Source: Triops longicaudatus (Eukaryota; Arthropoda; Branchiopoda; Notostraca; Triopsidae). Taken from it: a DNA stretch of 64,000 nt. The notes under the pieces are model-generated. The model was not told where the DNA came from. It saw nothing but the letters and a program-made list of their open reading frames with translations, and made no database searches. The first letter of the stretch is position 1. Every line of letters starts with the position of its first letter. The stretch covers positions 62,001 to 126,000 of the forward strand of contig JAGQDJ010000184.1 of NCBI GenBank assembly GCA_022885665.1, given 5' to 3'. Shown in pieces: positions 54,971 through 64,000 of this stretch. A program made the translations under genes and the position numbers.

Positions 54971-56395
54971 TTAGTCGAAGAGACCGAATCCCATGTCGTC
55001 ATCTTCTTCCTCAGATTCTTCTTTCTTCTCTTCCTTCTTCTCAGCAGCAGCGGGAGCAGCAGCAGAGGCCGCAGGGGCGGAAGCAGCAGCAGCCGCAGCG
55101 AACTTAGAAGGATCCTTAAGGAATTCCTTAAGAGTAGTTGCTTCCTTGAATTCCACGTCAGTGGCAGCGGCAATAGCCAACAAGTTCTTGAAGCCATTGA
55201 CGATGGAGTGAGGAGCAGAGGCCACGGTCGGGTACCCAATGCCCAACGACAAGCTAGCAATGTTGCGAACTCCCTCCATGAAACGGTCGCGCAAGCTTTC
55301 GGGCTTGATGTCCAAAATCTTGGGGTCAAACACGGTACCAGAATCGTACACTTGTTGGACGACCAAACCGTACGTGAAGGGCGAGATGTTCAACAAGTTC
55401 AACAAAGTTGTAGCGGAAGCGTCAACACGATCACCTTCCTTGATCAAGTTCACGGTGGTCTAGAAAAAATCGGAAAATTTTACCTATTTATTTGCCCTTT
55501 TTCTATTATTTCACGTTAGATACTGAAACATAATTTATCAGCCTTAGAAAAGATGGCTTCATTACTCTCAGAAGAACGAAAGTTATAAGGAAAACATCAT
55601 TACACATCAATTGCTGAACACGTAAGGTAAAAAGGGCCACTTACGATAATTTCAATCGTACCCTTGGAAATCTTGGTAGGGATCGACAGAGCTTGGAAGA
55701 AAGAAGTCTTCTCAGGGCCCAAACCAGTGTTTTGGGGCTCGATGATGACGGGGCAAGGAGCAACGGCACCAGCACGAGCGGGAGCACGGACCTTGTTTTG
55801 GGTCAAACGGTCACGTACATCAACCAAATCTCCCTTGGTGAAGACGAAGCCGACGTTTCCCTTAACGTACGGGAGCAGCCTATCAAATAAAAGAACGTTA
55901 GTGCGTGCATTCTTCTAAAAGAAGAAACACCGGGAAAGGTGAGTTGGAAAATCGATCAGACTGCCTGAAAGGCGACTATTTTCATAAAATCCTTGGTTCT
56001 CCTGAGGGTTCATCCATTTCTGGTTCAGGATTACCAAGGTCATATAAAAAATTTCATCACAGCAGAAAGAAAAGTGGTTGGTAAAGGTAAGAAAGATCAT
56101 AGGCGTACTTTTCCAAGTTGGGGTTGTTTTCCAAATGTCCCTTGATGGCTTTACGGATCATAGTGTTCTTGCCCATCAAGACTACAGCGTGACCACGCAG
56201 AGAGGAACGGATCTGCTGTAGTTGCTTGGAACCGACATTGTCGGCGCCGACAATGAAACATTTTGGGTAGTCGTCAAGCAGTTGCTAGAAATTAAAGCAA
56301 AAATTAGAACAGTGCTATAACAGCGGTTGCAAGGTACTTACGACGAGCTTGACGAAATAGTTAGCTTTCCAGGTAGCCTTGTCCTCCCTGCCCAT
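54971..56395 (-). CDS. RpLP0: Large ribosomal subunit protein P0 (uL10), stalk base
   Basis: P0 anchors the ribosomal stalk on 28S rRNA and carries two P1/P2 dimers that recruit translation factors. Coding exons on the minus strand: 56395-56342, 56284-56109, 55879-55645, 55459-54971; 954 nt and 317 residues, the same length as human P0. It starts MGREDKATWKANYFVKLV, has the rRNA-binding L10 domain (about 1-110), GTIEII near the exon 3/4 junction, an Ala-rich hinge and the acidic tail EESEEEDDDMGFGLFD shared with P1. An upstream 5'UTR intron is indicated by an acceptor (CTTGTTTTAG) ending at 56434 and a donor, GTAGG, at 56583. It is head-to-head with the coiled-coil gene at 56932. Confidence 0.97.
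55956..56060 (-). ncRNA. Candidate box C/D snoRNA or hairpin in RpLP0 intron
   Basis: On the minus strand this intron has, in order, GTGATGA (box C), CTGA (D'), TGGATGA (C') and CTGA (D), a plausible C/D layout; ribosomal protein introns often host snoRNAs. The same segment also folds: CCTTGGT..TCCTGA at 55991 faces TCAGGA..ACCAAGG ending at 56039, with two mismatched bases per side. The closing stem next to C and D is weak and no rRNA target was checked. Confidence 0.3.
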
Positions 56396-56931
56396 CTTGT
56401 GAGTGGATGCAAGGAATCGAACGAATTTAAGGACTAAAACAAGCACAAAATACGAAAATTAGCCATTGCATTTTTGAAAATCAGGGAGAGTAAACTGCTT
56501 AAACGGCAGACGTGTAGAAATATTAGCATTAAAATCAAGGATGCCAAAGATATCTCAAAATTACTGAGAGAGAGAATCAACCTACCAAAGCCAAAGTCAC
56601 GTTGATAATGCAAATGGACGACTTTCAGGAGATAGAACGAAGGGCTGGGCTTCGCTTAGCGGTACTACGCCGACATTCGCACCATCTAGGATAAAATTCT
56701 GCTACTAGCTTCCACTATTGTGTGGGAACGGATCACTTTTTTAACAGGTTGTATTCCCTGTCATTGCCAGTTTCTATCCGTTACCAAAAGAACGGAACGA
56801 AGCCCCAGACCAAAGTTGACAGAGCAAGGTGAAAAACGCCTTCAGAAACACTTGAAAGCTTTGTTGTGGTCCAGGAAGTCTGGAACTCTACGGTTCTAAA
56901 TCTGTGTATAAACTTCTGAATTTACGTGAAA
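56396..56931. promoter_or_regulatory. Shared RpLP0 / coiled-coil gene 5' region
   Basis: Contains the RpLP0 5'UTR pieces (a short exon at 56396-56433; a donor at 56583 with the first exon above it) and, on the other side, the leader of the coiled-coil gene. The RpLP0 start site lies somewhere in 56.6-56.75 kb and I could not fix it. A bidirectional promoter is inferred. Confidence 0.4.
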
Positions 56932-58457
56932 ATGATTGAAAACACTAAACTACAGAATGCCTTGACTAGCTTACAGGAAAAATACGCGAAACTACAGTTA
57001 AAAACTGAGACCTTGAACGCAGAAAATGAGCGATTAGTTTCAGGACGATCGGATCTTCTCGCGGAAATAAGTCGTTTACAAGAACAGCAAATCAAACTCC
57101 GTGAAAGGAACCTCCAGCTCACACAAGAATATCATGCAAAACAAAGAGAATGCTCACTTTTGGCCGAAAAAGTAGCCCTTTTGGCCAGAGAACAGAACAG
57201 AACAAAAGTAGGTTTATGACAGATTCCAATCAAATTTTCAAAGCTCTAAATTGTTTCGTTAATGCAACAAAATTTCTTACTTTTTTTGCTAGACTACGTT
57301 CGCATTGCTAGCATAACCATGGTTGTAGGGCAAACACAATTTTTAACCGGGAATATTGCACTAGCTTTGTTTAAGTGTCAGTGTAAACATGGTTTTGTTA
57401 GCAAACCTAGGTCAGTAAACCCCACTATAGAAAAGTAAGACAATTTTTTTTTTGCTGCGTTCATTAACCGAACCGTGGTTAGTGAGGCAAACTTTAACCC
57501 TGAATATTGCATTAACCTTGTTTAAGACACCAGTTTAAACATGTTTCATTTGGTAGACCAAGGTCAACAACCTCACTTAACCCTTATATATGACGCATTG
57601 CATTCTTTGCCTGAATGTTACTGTAAGCTATTTTAAAGTTGTTCACATTTATCTTCGCACTAACCGTGGTTAAGTCGTTAGTGAAAACGCAGTTCATCGG
57701 TTTCTCACTAACCTAGGTTTACTAATCTGAAGCAAGAAACCGGCAAGGAAATCTATATCTCATTGCACTTGCTAGCATGTCATTAACTTTAATCTTTCTT
57801 CGTTAATCTCAGATAACGTCAGCCGTGCCCAGTGACGATTCTTCCAGCTTTTCTAAATCCACCATCACTGATACTAACTTGCCCAGCATAATCCGTCAGC
57901 TTGACACTGTTCGTCAATCTTGGTGGACTGCACAAATGTTGGGAACGGGACTCTCCACTAACACCGATAATAAAGTAGCCGATCTCATATTAAAAAAAGC
58001 CCTCACTGAATAACTAACCTACAACACAAATCTTTTATCATTGAACCCGTAGGAGTCCGACGACAAAAACGAACCAGAAAAGGCCATCGATTCGTCACAA
58101 AAAGTCGCTTCCAGTACCGACGAAGACGAAGAAATCATCCGTTATCTGAAACAATGCCGACACAAGGCCTTATCACTCAAAACGTTGCTCTTGTCTCACA
58201 AAGCCATGCTTCGCAAGCTCTGCGAAGACGTCATATCCCACCCAAACCCAAGACACACCTCTTCTACGCAAACTACAGAGACTTCAATTGCCCTTGACGA
58301 AAAAGGGACGAAAAGTGTGGGCGTACAAGAAGCGAAGCCGCTTGAAGAGCAAATCTGCCCATTATGTGAAGCTCAGTTTTTCTCGGGCGACGAAGATTTT
58401 CAAAATCACGTTGTAGAACATTTTAAAACCGATAAAGACATTATGGCATTGTTTTAA
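56932..58457 (+). CDS. Coiled-coil protein with C-terminal C2H2/UBZ-like zinc finger
   Basis: Three exons: 56932-57207, 57813-57974, 58053-58457; 843 nt, 280 residues. Residues about 5-90 form a strong coiled coil (MIENTKLQNALTSLQEKYAK onward). The middle has a conserved-looking patch, IIRQLDTVRQSWWTAQ. The end has a zinc finger, CPLC at 248-251 with H265 and H269 (C-x2-C-x13-H-x3-H), like the ubiquitin-binding fingers of CALCOCO/TAX1BP1 proteins. The layout recalls TBK1/IKK-epsilon adaptors such as TBKBP1 or insect spindle-F; that is inference and I give no symbol. The second donor (AAA then GTAGCC) is weak, but the phase fits exactly and a CTAAC branch point precedes the acceptor. Confidence 0.75.
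57315..57720. repeat. 151-bp tandem pair with AACC-NN-GGTT palindromes
   Basis: GAATATTGCA at 57351 and 57502 marks two diverged copies spaced 151 bp apart; each also contains a TTTAACC block and CTTGTTTAAG. The stretch includes the perfect palindrome AACCATGGTT (57315-57324) and the variants AACCGTGGTT and AACCTAGGTT. It fills intron 1 of the coiled-coil gene. Confidence 0.55.
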
Positions 58458-58583
58458 ATAATCACAAAAATGAAAGCATTTTTAATGCGATTTATGTAAT
58501 GTATTCTGGTATTTCTCAAACTGTGATAAAACTGGTTTCTCCTTCTTTCTCATGAATTCTTGAAGGTGAAATGTGTATTTATG

Positions 58584-59936
58584 TTAATGGGGGAAAATAG
58601 ACCATAAGTTCTGAATAGTCAAGCCTAAAGGAGGCTGTTCGATTGCTAAACCTAACTCTGCGCAATATACAGGAGGCCTGGTTTCGGTATGTAGGCCTGC
58701 GACGAGGTAAGTGGCGAATTCATCAGTAGAAACTTCTTGTAAGTCGTATTGCTCATCTTGGTCCGTACTAGCGGTTAGTTGTTGCACATTACTGCCGGTG
58801 ATGGAATTGTAGCTTGGGCCCAAGATGGGGTTGCGAAGCTGAATACCCCGAAGGGCAGTAATTTCTTGACAGACACTATGCACTTTTTCTAGTGGATCGA
58901 CACGGAATCCGACAACGAATTTACCGCTCCAAGGAGTACTTTCGATGACTAACGCGGGTCCAAATTTAGAATCTTTGACTTCAATCTATTAAAAAACATT
59001 ATGTTTTCTGCAAAGAAACAGGAACAGTCTAACCTGTGACATCTGAATGTAAGGAATAGATATGTTGAAGAGATCGTTCATGGCTGCGAACCACACAAGG
59101 CGAATATTGGTGAGGATGAAATTGCCCAAGTTGCCTTGATCAGTTGAAAGGTTCCACACACCTTCAGCTTGGTTGCAAATATGTTCCTGTGCGAGGAGAC
59201 GCAGTTGCTTGTTTTCCATTATAGCACTACGTAGCTTGATGTCTCGATAGAGTTTGGAGGTCGCATACGCTCTGGAAATTCGATGAAGAAATAAACATAT
59301 TGTGATTTTTTTTTAAATACTTGTAAACGGTGGTAATGAGGTTGTGGAGTTTCATGCTTTTCATGGGAGAGAAGATGAACTCGAACTTCGAGTTTTTCGC
59401 TCGGGTTAGAACAAATATTACTTCGTTCGATCCTCGTGCCTACAAAAACAATAAAACAAAAAGGCGAAAATTATAATCAACTTGTTTTATCAAAGTCACT
59501 TACGTTATTCACGCTTTTGCACGTAAGCGTATTAATGGTGTTATAGCCAATCGCTAGGAAGAAAATTACAATAAGTAGTATAAAGACATATAAGTAGTAT
59601 AAAGACTGATCCAAGTATAAAGTAGTATAAAGTGAAATCACTGGAATGAGTTACACAAGTTCAGGTGAGGAGATCCAATCGAATGCCAGATGATTCTCAA
59701 ATTTGTTAACAACATTCTCCCAGGATCGCTCAAGTTTCCTTTGGCATCTTCGACAGGTTCGACGCATTCAAAGATTTGTTCGCCGGGACATGTGAAAAGA
59801 TTCCTAAAATAAATTGCAGTAATTTGTTCAGGCATGAATTCTTGTTATAAAACATAGAGAAAAGAAAACGTACTTACGTTGCCGTTAAGAAATCAAAGCG
59901 AACTTCACGATCTTGCCAAAGACGGAAAGCCGACAT
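58584..59936 (-). CDS. BBS5: BBS5, BBSome subunit
   Basis: BBS5 is a subunit of the BBSome, the coat that moves membrane proteins in and out of cilia, and binds phosphoinositides. Six exons on the minus strand: 59936-59878, 59803-59655, 59553-59504, 59439-59321, 59271-59034, 58985-58584; 1017 nt, 338 residues against about 341 in humans. It starts MSAFRLWQDREVRFDF. Two PH-like (DM16) repeats occupy roughly 20-150 and 155-290, with LTNLRIIWHS and LTNIRLVWFAAMND, the matching strand in each repeat; SDQGNLG-type, IESTPWSGK and FRVDPLEKVH blocks are also typical. The exact X-box 23 bp before the start codon fits a ciliary gene. The 3' end faces the coiled-coil gene, 126 bp apart. Confidence 0.95.
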
Positions 59937-60590
59937 TCTTCAATGTTTGTTGTGTTACGTCGTCATAGGGACCGTAGATCTACTTACGGATAAAAGTCAA
60001 TGTCTTGACATACGTATACAATTAATCTTAAAATATTCTGTAAAGAATGGAAATAAAGACGCTTTCCTCTTAACAAAGCACTTAGGTATACTACTGTGAA
60101 TACAGAAGTTTAACTTTTTCGGTCACGATGGCACTAGTATTTCATGGGTTTTGTTCTTCCGTGACTATCTCATAAGTTTCAACACACGCGACTTCTAAGC
60201 CAGCTAGAACTTCCTGTCCACTACTACACATTTTGAAGACTACCTTTTTATTAAACTAACATCATTTCAACTGGAAATAAAGTTTCGAATTCGAAACACT
60301 TTTGAACAATTCTCTGAAATTTTTCAAAATGTATGGTATTCTTAAAAAAAGTACAAAAATGTAGACGAAAAGATTGTATTGAATACTGCTCAATAAAATT
60401 ACACGACTCAACATTTATACATGTGTATACACCACATCTCACGAATCTGGAACACAGTCCAAAGTTCGATCCACGTCTCCATGAATAAAAACTGGTTCAG
60501 AGATTGAAATAGTTTAAGTTCGTATATTACTAAGCGAACATGTATAACATTTCCATTTTTCCTTCTTTCTCTATCTCTCGCCCCTTTTTT
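59937..60590. other. BBS5 promoter and Mff 3' flank
   Basis: Both neighbours are on the minus strand, so this holds the Mff 3'UTR and the BBS5 upstream region. A minus-strand AATAAA lies near 60247. No other gene is seen. Confidence 0.5.
59959..59972 (+). promoter_or_regulatory. X-box (RFX site) at BBS5
   Basis: GTCGTCATAGGGAC fits the consensus RYYVYYATRRNRAC at all 14 positions and lies 23-36 bp upstream of the BBS5 start codon. RFX factors drive ciliary genes, including BBS genes, through such sites close to the start in nematodes, flies and vertebrates. Confidence 0.7.
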
Positions 60591-61492
60591 TTAATCTTTA
60601 CTAAGCCACAATATGGCTTTTAATACAAAAAATGCTACACCCACAGTATACAAAATAACTTCTCGTTGCTGACTTCTTTGAGCTTCCAATTCTAACGAAA
60701 CCACACGCCGGCTGATTTTTGCAATTTGCTGACGCAGCAAGTCCAACTCTTCAAAAACTACCGCTTCAGCCGACATATCCCCTAGTGAGGCAGCAGATGG
60801 CCTTCGGATAGAAATAAAAAAAAATCATTAAAAACAAAATACATCACCCTTGAATACTGATATTTGAACACCGATCAATATGGGGAGATTTCCTGAAGAA
60901 AAATTATTCAAGGCTACATTAAATACCTTTTTGACAGAAACGGGTCTTTTGCTTCGTTCATAGCAACTTGTGATAAACCACTGGCATGTTTCGGTGGGCT
61001 CATCTTGTTGCTATCGATTGCAGTAGGGAAAGAATGCATATCTAACGTAATCTTGCTTGGTGGGGTCTTGAAACAAAATTAAAATAAATAAGTAGTATAA
61101 AAAAATCCAAATCTAAATTAAAATTGTAAAATGTACTTGAACTCTGGAAGGGTTAATGATTGGAAGATCTGCACTATCCAGTACGTAGTCTCTGGGAGGT
61201 CTAATATCTGCATCTGCATCGGCTCCCGCTTCAATAAAAATGTCTTCAGTTAAACTCTCGATTATTACCTAGAAATTTTACCAGCTACGAAGATGCGTTC
61301 GGGGACCTTCATATCCATCGTGTCTGTTAATCGCGTTGGTCTCATAAAATCTCCATTAAGATAGGGAGTATCTTCTGCTATGTGACCCGTTACGCTAATT
61401 CGTTTAGGAACCTGCATCCTTTGATTGATGTCTACGGAAAATATGGGATCGTAGCCATCTTCACCATTCATTGGACTTAAAGGACTTGCCAT
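60591..61492 (-). CDS. Mff: Mitochondrial fission factor
   Basis: Mff is a tail-anchored receptor that brings Drp1 to mitochondria and peroxisomes for division. Coding exons on the minus strand: 61492-61282, 61228-61137, 61066-60927, 60801-60591; 654 nt, 217 residues. The N-terminus has the family repeats: YDPIFSVDINQRMQVPKRI and MKVPERIFVAG. Near the C-terminus are a coiled coil (EELDLLRQQIAKISRRVVSL) and a single membrane anchor, YTVGVAFFVLKAILWL, then SKD. The first coding intron is only 53 bp with a weak acceptor (TTTTATTGAAG); an acceptor 15 nt earlier would also stay in frame. A 5'UTR intron is supported by the donor GTAAGAATTC at 61567 and the acceptor ATTCTTAG just before the start codon. 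Confidence 0.93.
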
Positions 61493-61836
61493 GACAAGTC
61501 TCTAAGAATTAATAATTAAAATAATTTTACAAGCGCAATTTTTTTAAATTTTGTACTGAATTCTTACTTTGTTTACGATATCGAACCACGGTAATCCATT
61601 GATAAGTGAAACCACGAACGGCAGCTAAAGTCGTAAGCAAGGTGACTGTAATTGCATCAAGTCTGGAGTAGGTGGCGCTATAGGTTTTTCTGTTCTCTTT
61701 GCCTTGCCGCCTCTTCCTGCTTCCTCTTCTCAACACGCTCCCTCTTCTTACAGTGTTACGTTCACTGAAAGTGCTTGTCCTCTGAAGAGCTAAGGCCTTG
61801 TTTTGGCGACTTGCATTTTTCTTATCCTCAAACATC
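61493..61836. promoter_or_regulatory. Shared Mff/RpLP1 promoter region
   Basis: 344 bp between divergent start codons, part of it taken by the Mff 5'UTR intron. Upstream of RpLP1 are pyrimidine-rich tracts (GCCGCCTCTTCCTGCTTCC, CTCCCTCTTCTTACAG) that could give a 5'TOP transcript start, as usual for ribosomal protein genes. Confidence 0.5.
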
Positions 61837-62688
61837 ATGGCCAGCAACGACGAATTAGCCTGCGTTTACGCCGCCCTCATCTTGGTTGACGATGATGTCG
61901 CCATTACCGTAAGTTTTGTTAAAATATATTCACTCTTTCATCCCTAATAATGTCATTAAACTTACCCCCGTGTTAAGCATGTTCCACGCCTGACTTCCCT
62001 TTAAACTGCCTATTACCGATTAAAATCTACTTACAATTTGCCCTAAAATATCTCTAATAGTTTCTCTGTCTTAATTACATTGCATTACTACGTTTTTTTA
62101 GCTCCATTTTGAAGCATTTACATTCGAAATCCATGTCTAACACATTGTTTTCTTATAGGCCGAAAAGATCAACACCATCTTGAAGGCTGCCGACGTTAAA
62201 GTTGAACCTTACTGGCCTGGTCTTTTTGCCAAAGCTTTGGAAGGCTTGAACTTGAAACAGTTGATTAGCAACGTCGGTTCCGGTGCCGGAGCTGCTCCCG
62301 CCGCTGGTGCTGCACCTGCTGGTAAAATCATGCCCATAATTTACTTCTCTTTTCGCTTATTATGATGACATTATGGAAGTGGTTCGCAAAATTTTTTCAC
62401 CTGAAACAAAAAATCTTGTTGATTTTCCTGGCAGCCTGAGGTTACTAGTGACTCATGCTTGTCCTTTGTAATCCTTCAATGAATTTGTACTGATGAGCTT
62501 CTCCTGTCCTTCATAGGTGGTGCCGCTGCCCCCGCCGAAAAGAAAGAAGAAAAGAAAGAGGAGAAGAAGAAGGAAGAATCCGAAGAAGAAGACGACGATA
62601 TGGGTTTCGGTACGTCCCACGCGATCATCTGCCCAAAAATCACGAGTCTAATGAACTCTTCTTTTGTTTTACAGGTCTCTTCGATTAA
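61837..62688 (+). CDS. RpLP1: Large ribosomal subunit protein P1, acidic stalk protein
   Basis: P1 pairs with P2 and binds P0 to form the flexible ribosomal stalk. Exons: 61837-61908, 62159-62321, 62517-62609, 62675-62688; 342 nt, 113 residues, the usual P1 length. It starts MASNDELACVYAALILVDDD, has VEPYWPGLFAKALEGLN (a P1 rather than P2 signature), an Ala/Pro/Gly hinge, a Lys/Glu stretch and the EESEEEDDDMGFGLFD tail that P0 also carries. The last exon encodes only the final four residues and the stop. It lies 5.4 kb from RpLP0. Confidence 0.97.
62362..62439 (+). ncRNA. Candidate box C/D snoRNA in RpLP1 intron 2
   Basis: ATGATGA at 62362 (box C), CTGA at 62401 (D'), a TGTTGAT-like C' and CTGA at 62436 (D) give a 78-nt C/D layout inside a ribosomal protein intron. 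The terminal stem is weak and no rRNA target was tested. Confidence 0.3.
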
Positions 62689-62805
62689 ACATCGTCACTG
62701 TTATGTCCACGTGATTCAATACACGCCACATGACCCAAAATGGCACATGTCTTTAATTTTTACCTGCTAGTTTCGGACAGTTATTTATTTCTCCAGAATA
62801 GGAAG

Positions 62806-63237
62806 CTATTTGAAAGGGAGGTTAATTACTCCATTATAAATAGCATTGATGTTAATATAGTATTGAGTAATAACACCCTCCGTAAATTCTAATTTCACCA
62901 ACGAATCAGACCAGAAGGTAGTTAATTTCTCGGACAACTTGATAAATCGAATACAGATGTGTATTGCATTCAAATGGTGAATGGCATTTCGAACACGCCT
63001 GCCGTCAAGGGAGCGTACTTTCATGGCGCCATCGTGGGGTTGGCCAATGATGGTGTCCAATGTTACAAGAATAGGTAAAATATCCAAAATTGATGACAGA
63101 AGGAGGGATGGGGTCCAAAAGTTACAAATTCCTGATGGAACCATTAAAGCACGCTCCCTAATAAACAAAAGATCGGTAATAGCACTACAGCTGAAAATAA
63201 ATTTCGCATTCGGTTGTTGGCCATCATTCTGAGACAA
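62806..63237 (-). CDS. Unrecognised gene, terminal exon
   Basis: I do not recognise the product. A 143-codon frame on the minus strand begins right after a good splice acceptor (CTTTCATTTTTAG) and ends with TAG, so it looks like the last coding exon of a gene whose earlier exons lie beyond 63.24 kb or outside the window. Part reads LDGRRVRNAIHHLNAIHICI and the end ININAIYNGVINLPFK. It is hydrophobic and mixed in character, with no membrane-anchor pattern and no repeats. It is convergent with RpLP1, 117 bp between stops. There is no in-frame ATG near the exon start, in line with a spliced internal start. Confidence 0.45.
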   Translation of the reverse strand: MSQNDGQQPNAKFIFSCSAITDLLFIRERALMVPSGICNFWTPSLLLSSILDILPILVTLDTIIGQPHDGAMKVRSLDGRRVRNAIHHLNAIHICIRFIKLSEKLTTFWSDSLVKLEFTEGVITQYYININAIYNGVINLPFK

Positions 63238-64000
63238 CTAAAAATGAAAGCCCCTTTTTTCATACTCATGAAAAAGAGGGTTAATCCTCAAAACTATAAA
63301 TTTGCTAGCGAAAATTTGTCAAGGTGATAAATAAAATCGAAGTTCATATTTCTCTGGCTCATAATTTTCGTTACGTGTAGTGTAATTTCCAAGGAAAATT
63401 TTCTCATATATCCACTAATCCAAATGTTCGTCGTTTGTTCATTGAATTTGTATAGAACGGAGTTTTAACTTATTTTAGTAATTTTCTCCTGCCTTGAATT
63501 AGTACAGGAATCGTAAGTACATACTCTCCTAAGTTCAAGACTATAATACTAAATAAATGCTTAATGTACGTTAGTTACGTGACGGTCTTCCATGTGCAAC
63601 CCTTACTTAAAGCTATGGATTCGCCACTGCAACGCCTTACGCAAGTTACGAGTTTTCAGAACCAGATGTTTTGTTATCTGATAATTTAAATATGAAAATT
63701 AAAGAAATTAATCTGTGACATTTTTTAACTGAACACATCATTTTTGAGGATACTCAATTAGTAGTTGAATATGCTGCAGAACATTTACCCTGTGAATGAT
63801 CATAGTCTTTGTTGTGCCGCTGTGATAGGTAACTGAGTAGATTGATGTAAACCGGGACTATGAAGGTTAGGTCGGAACAGTTGTGGTCATATAATGGGTT
63901 ATTTTTGAACTTTTTAAAACGTAGCGATGTCCGGGTTATGTGAACTTGACTTATCATTGACAGCCTTGGAACGGATATAACAAGGAGGGAAGCTTCGAAG
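63238..64000. other. Right edge, no supported exon
   Basis: AT-rich. It should hold the intron upstream of the exon at 62.8-63.2 kb. I could not find a donor in the right phase; the donor-like GTAAGG near 63.6 kb on the minus strand gives the wrong frame. Confidence 0.4.

Noticed and set aside
54971..55211. Opposite-strand frames across the RpLP0 tail (poly-Ser/Ala translations)
   Set aside because: These are antisense readings of the acidic and Ala-rich P0 coding sequence.
1..64000. CRISPR arrays, operons, prophage or other prokaryotic systems
   Set aside because: The DNA is plainly animal nuclear sequence with spliceosomal introns; no such structure is present.

Overview
This is animal nuclear DNA. 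The genes are split by GT-AG introns, many of 50-200 bp and a few of several kb. The proteins are animal ones: BBS5, mitochondrial fission factor, BET1, SDF2, bystin, ribosomal P0 and P1, a Reeler/DOMON/cytochrome b561 reductase and an EGF/laminin-G secreted protein. AT-rich DNA, compact introns and the protein sequences suggest an invertebrate, most likely an arthropod, but I cannot name a species. Exon boundaries were worked out by hand: consensus splice sites were matched with reading phase, and every complete model sums to a whole number of codons.

Layout. Positions 1-11.6 kb hold no gene I can support. They carry a CpG-rich promoter-like patch at about 3.6 kb, a decayed tandem array at 8.4-9.2 kb and short repeats. 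An FRRS1-type ferric-chelate reductase lies on + at 11.65-18.42 kb in 12 coding exons. A secreted pikachurin/agrin-like EGF-LamG gene lies on + with its main exons at 37.56-47.17 kb. A well-phased signal-peptide exon at 20.69 kb probably starts it, which makes intron 1 about 16.8 kb long; that intron is full of non-autonomous transposons and repeats.

From 48.8 kb the window becomes gene-dense: BET1 (-), bystin (+), SDF2 (+), RpLP0 (-), a coiled-coil/zinc-finger protein (+), BBS5 (-), Mff (-), RpLP1 (+), then an unrecognised terminal exon (-). Three close head-to-head pairs (BET1/bystin, RpLP0/coiled-coil, Mff/RpLP1) probably share promoter regions.

The genes do not form one pathway. Themes are ribosome production (bystin, P0, P1), secretory-pathway work (BET1 in ER-Golgi fusion, SDF2 in the ER), organelle and cilium biology (Mff, BBS5), and membrane or extracellular functions (FRRS1-like, EGF-LamG). 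The most notable observations are BET1 hidden in four tiny exons, an exact RFX X-box just upstream of BBS5 and another isolated one at 33.1 kb, P0 and P1 stalk genes only 5.4 kb apart, a GC-AG intron and a possible relic of a duplicated LamG exon in the EGF-LamG gene, and a dispersed GC-rich 17-bp hairpin-core family that I do not recognise.
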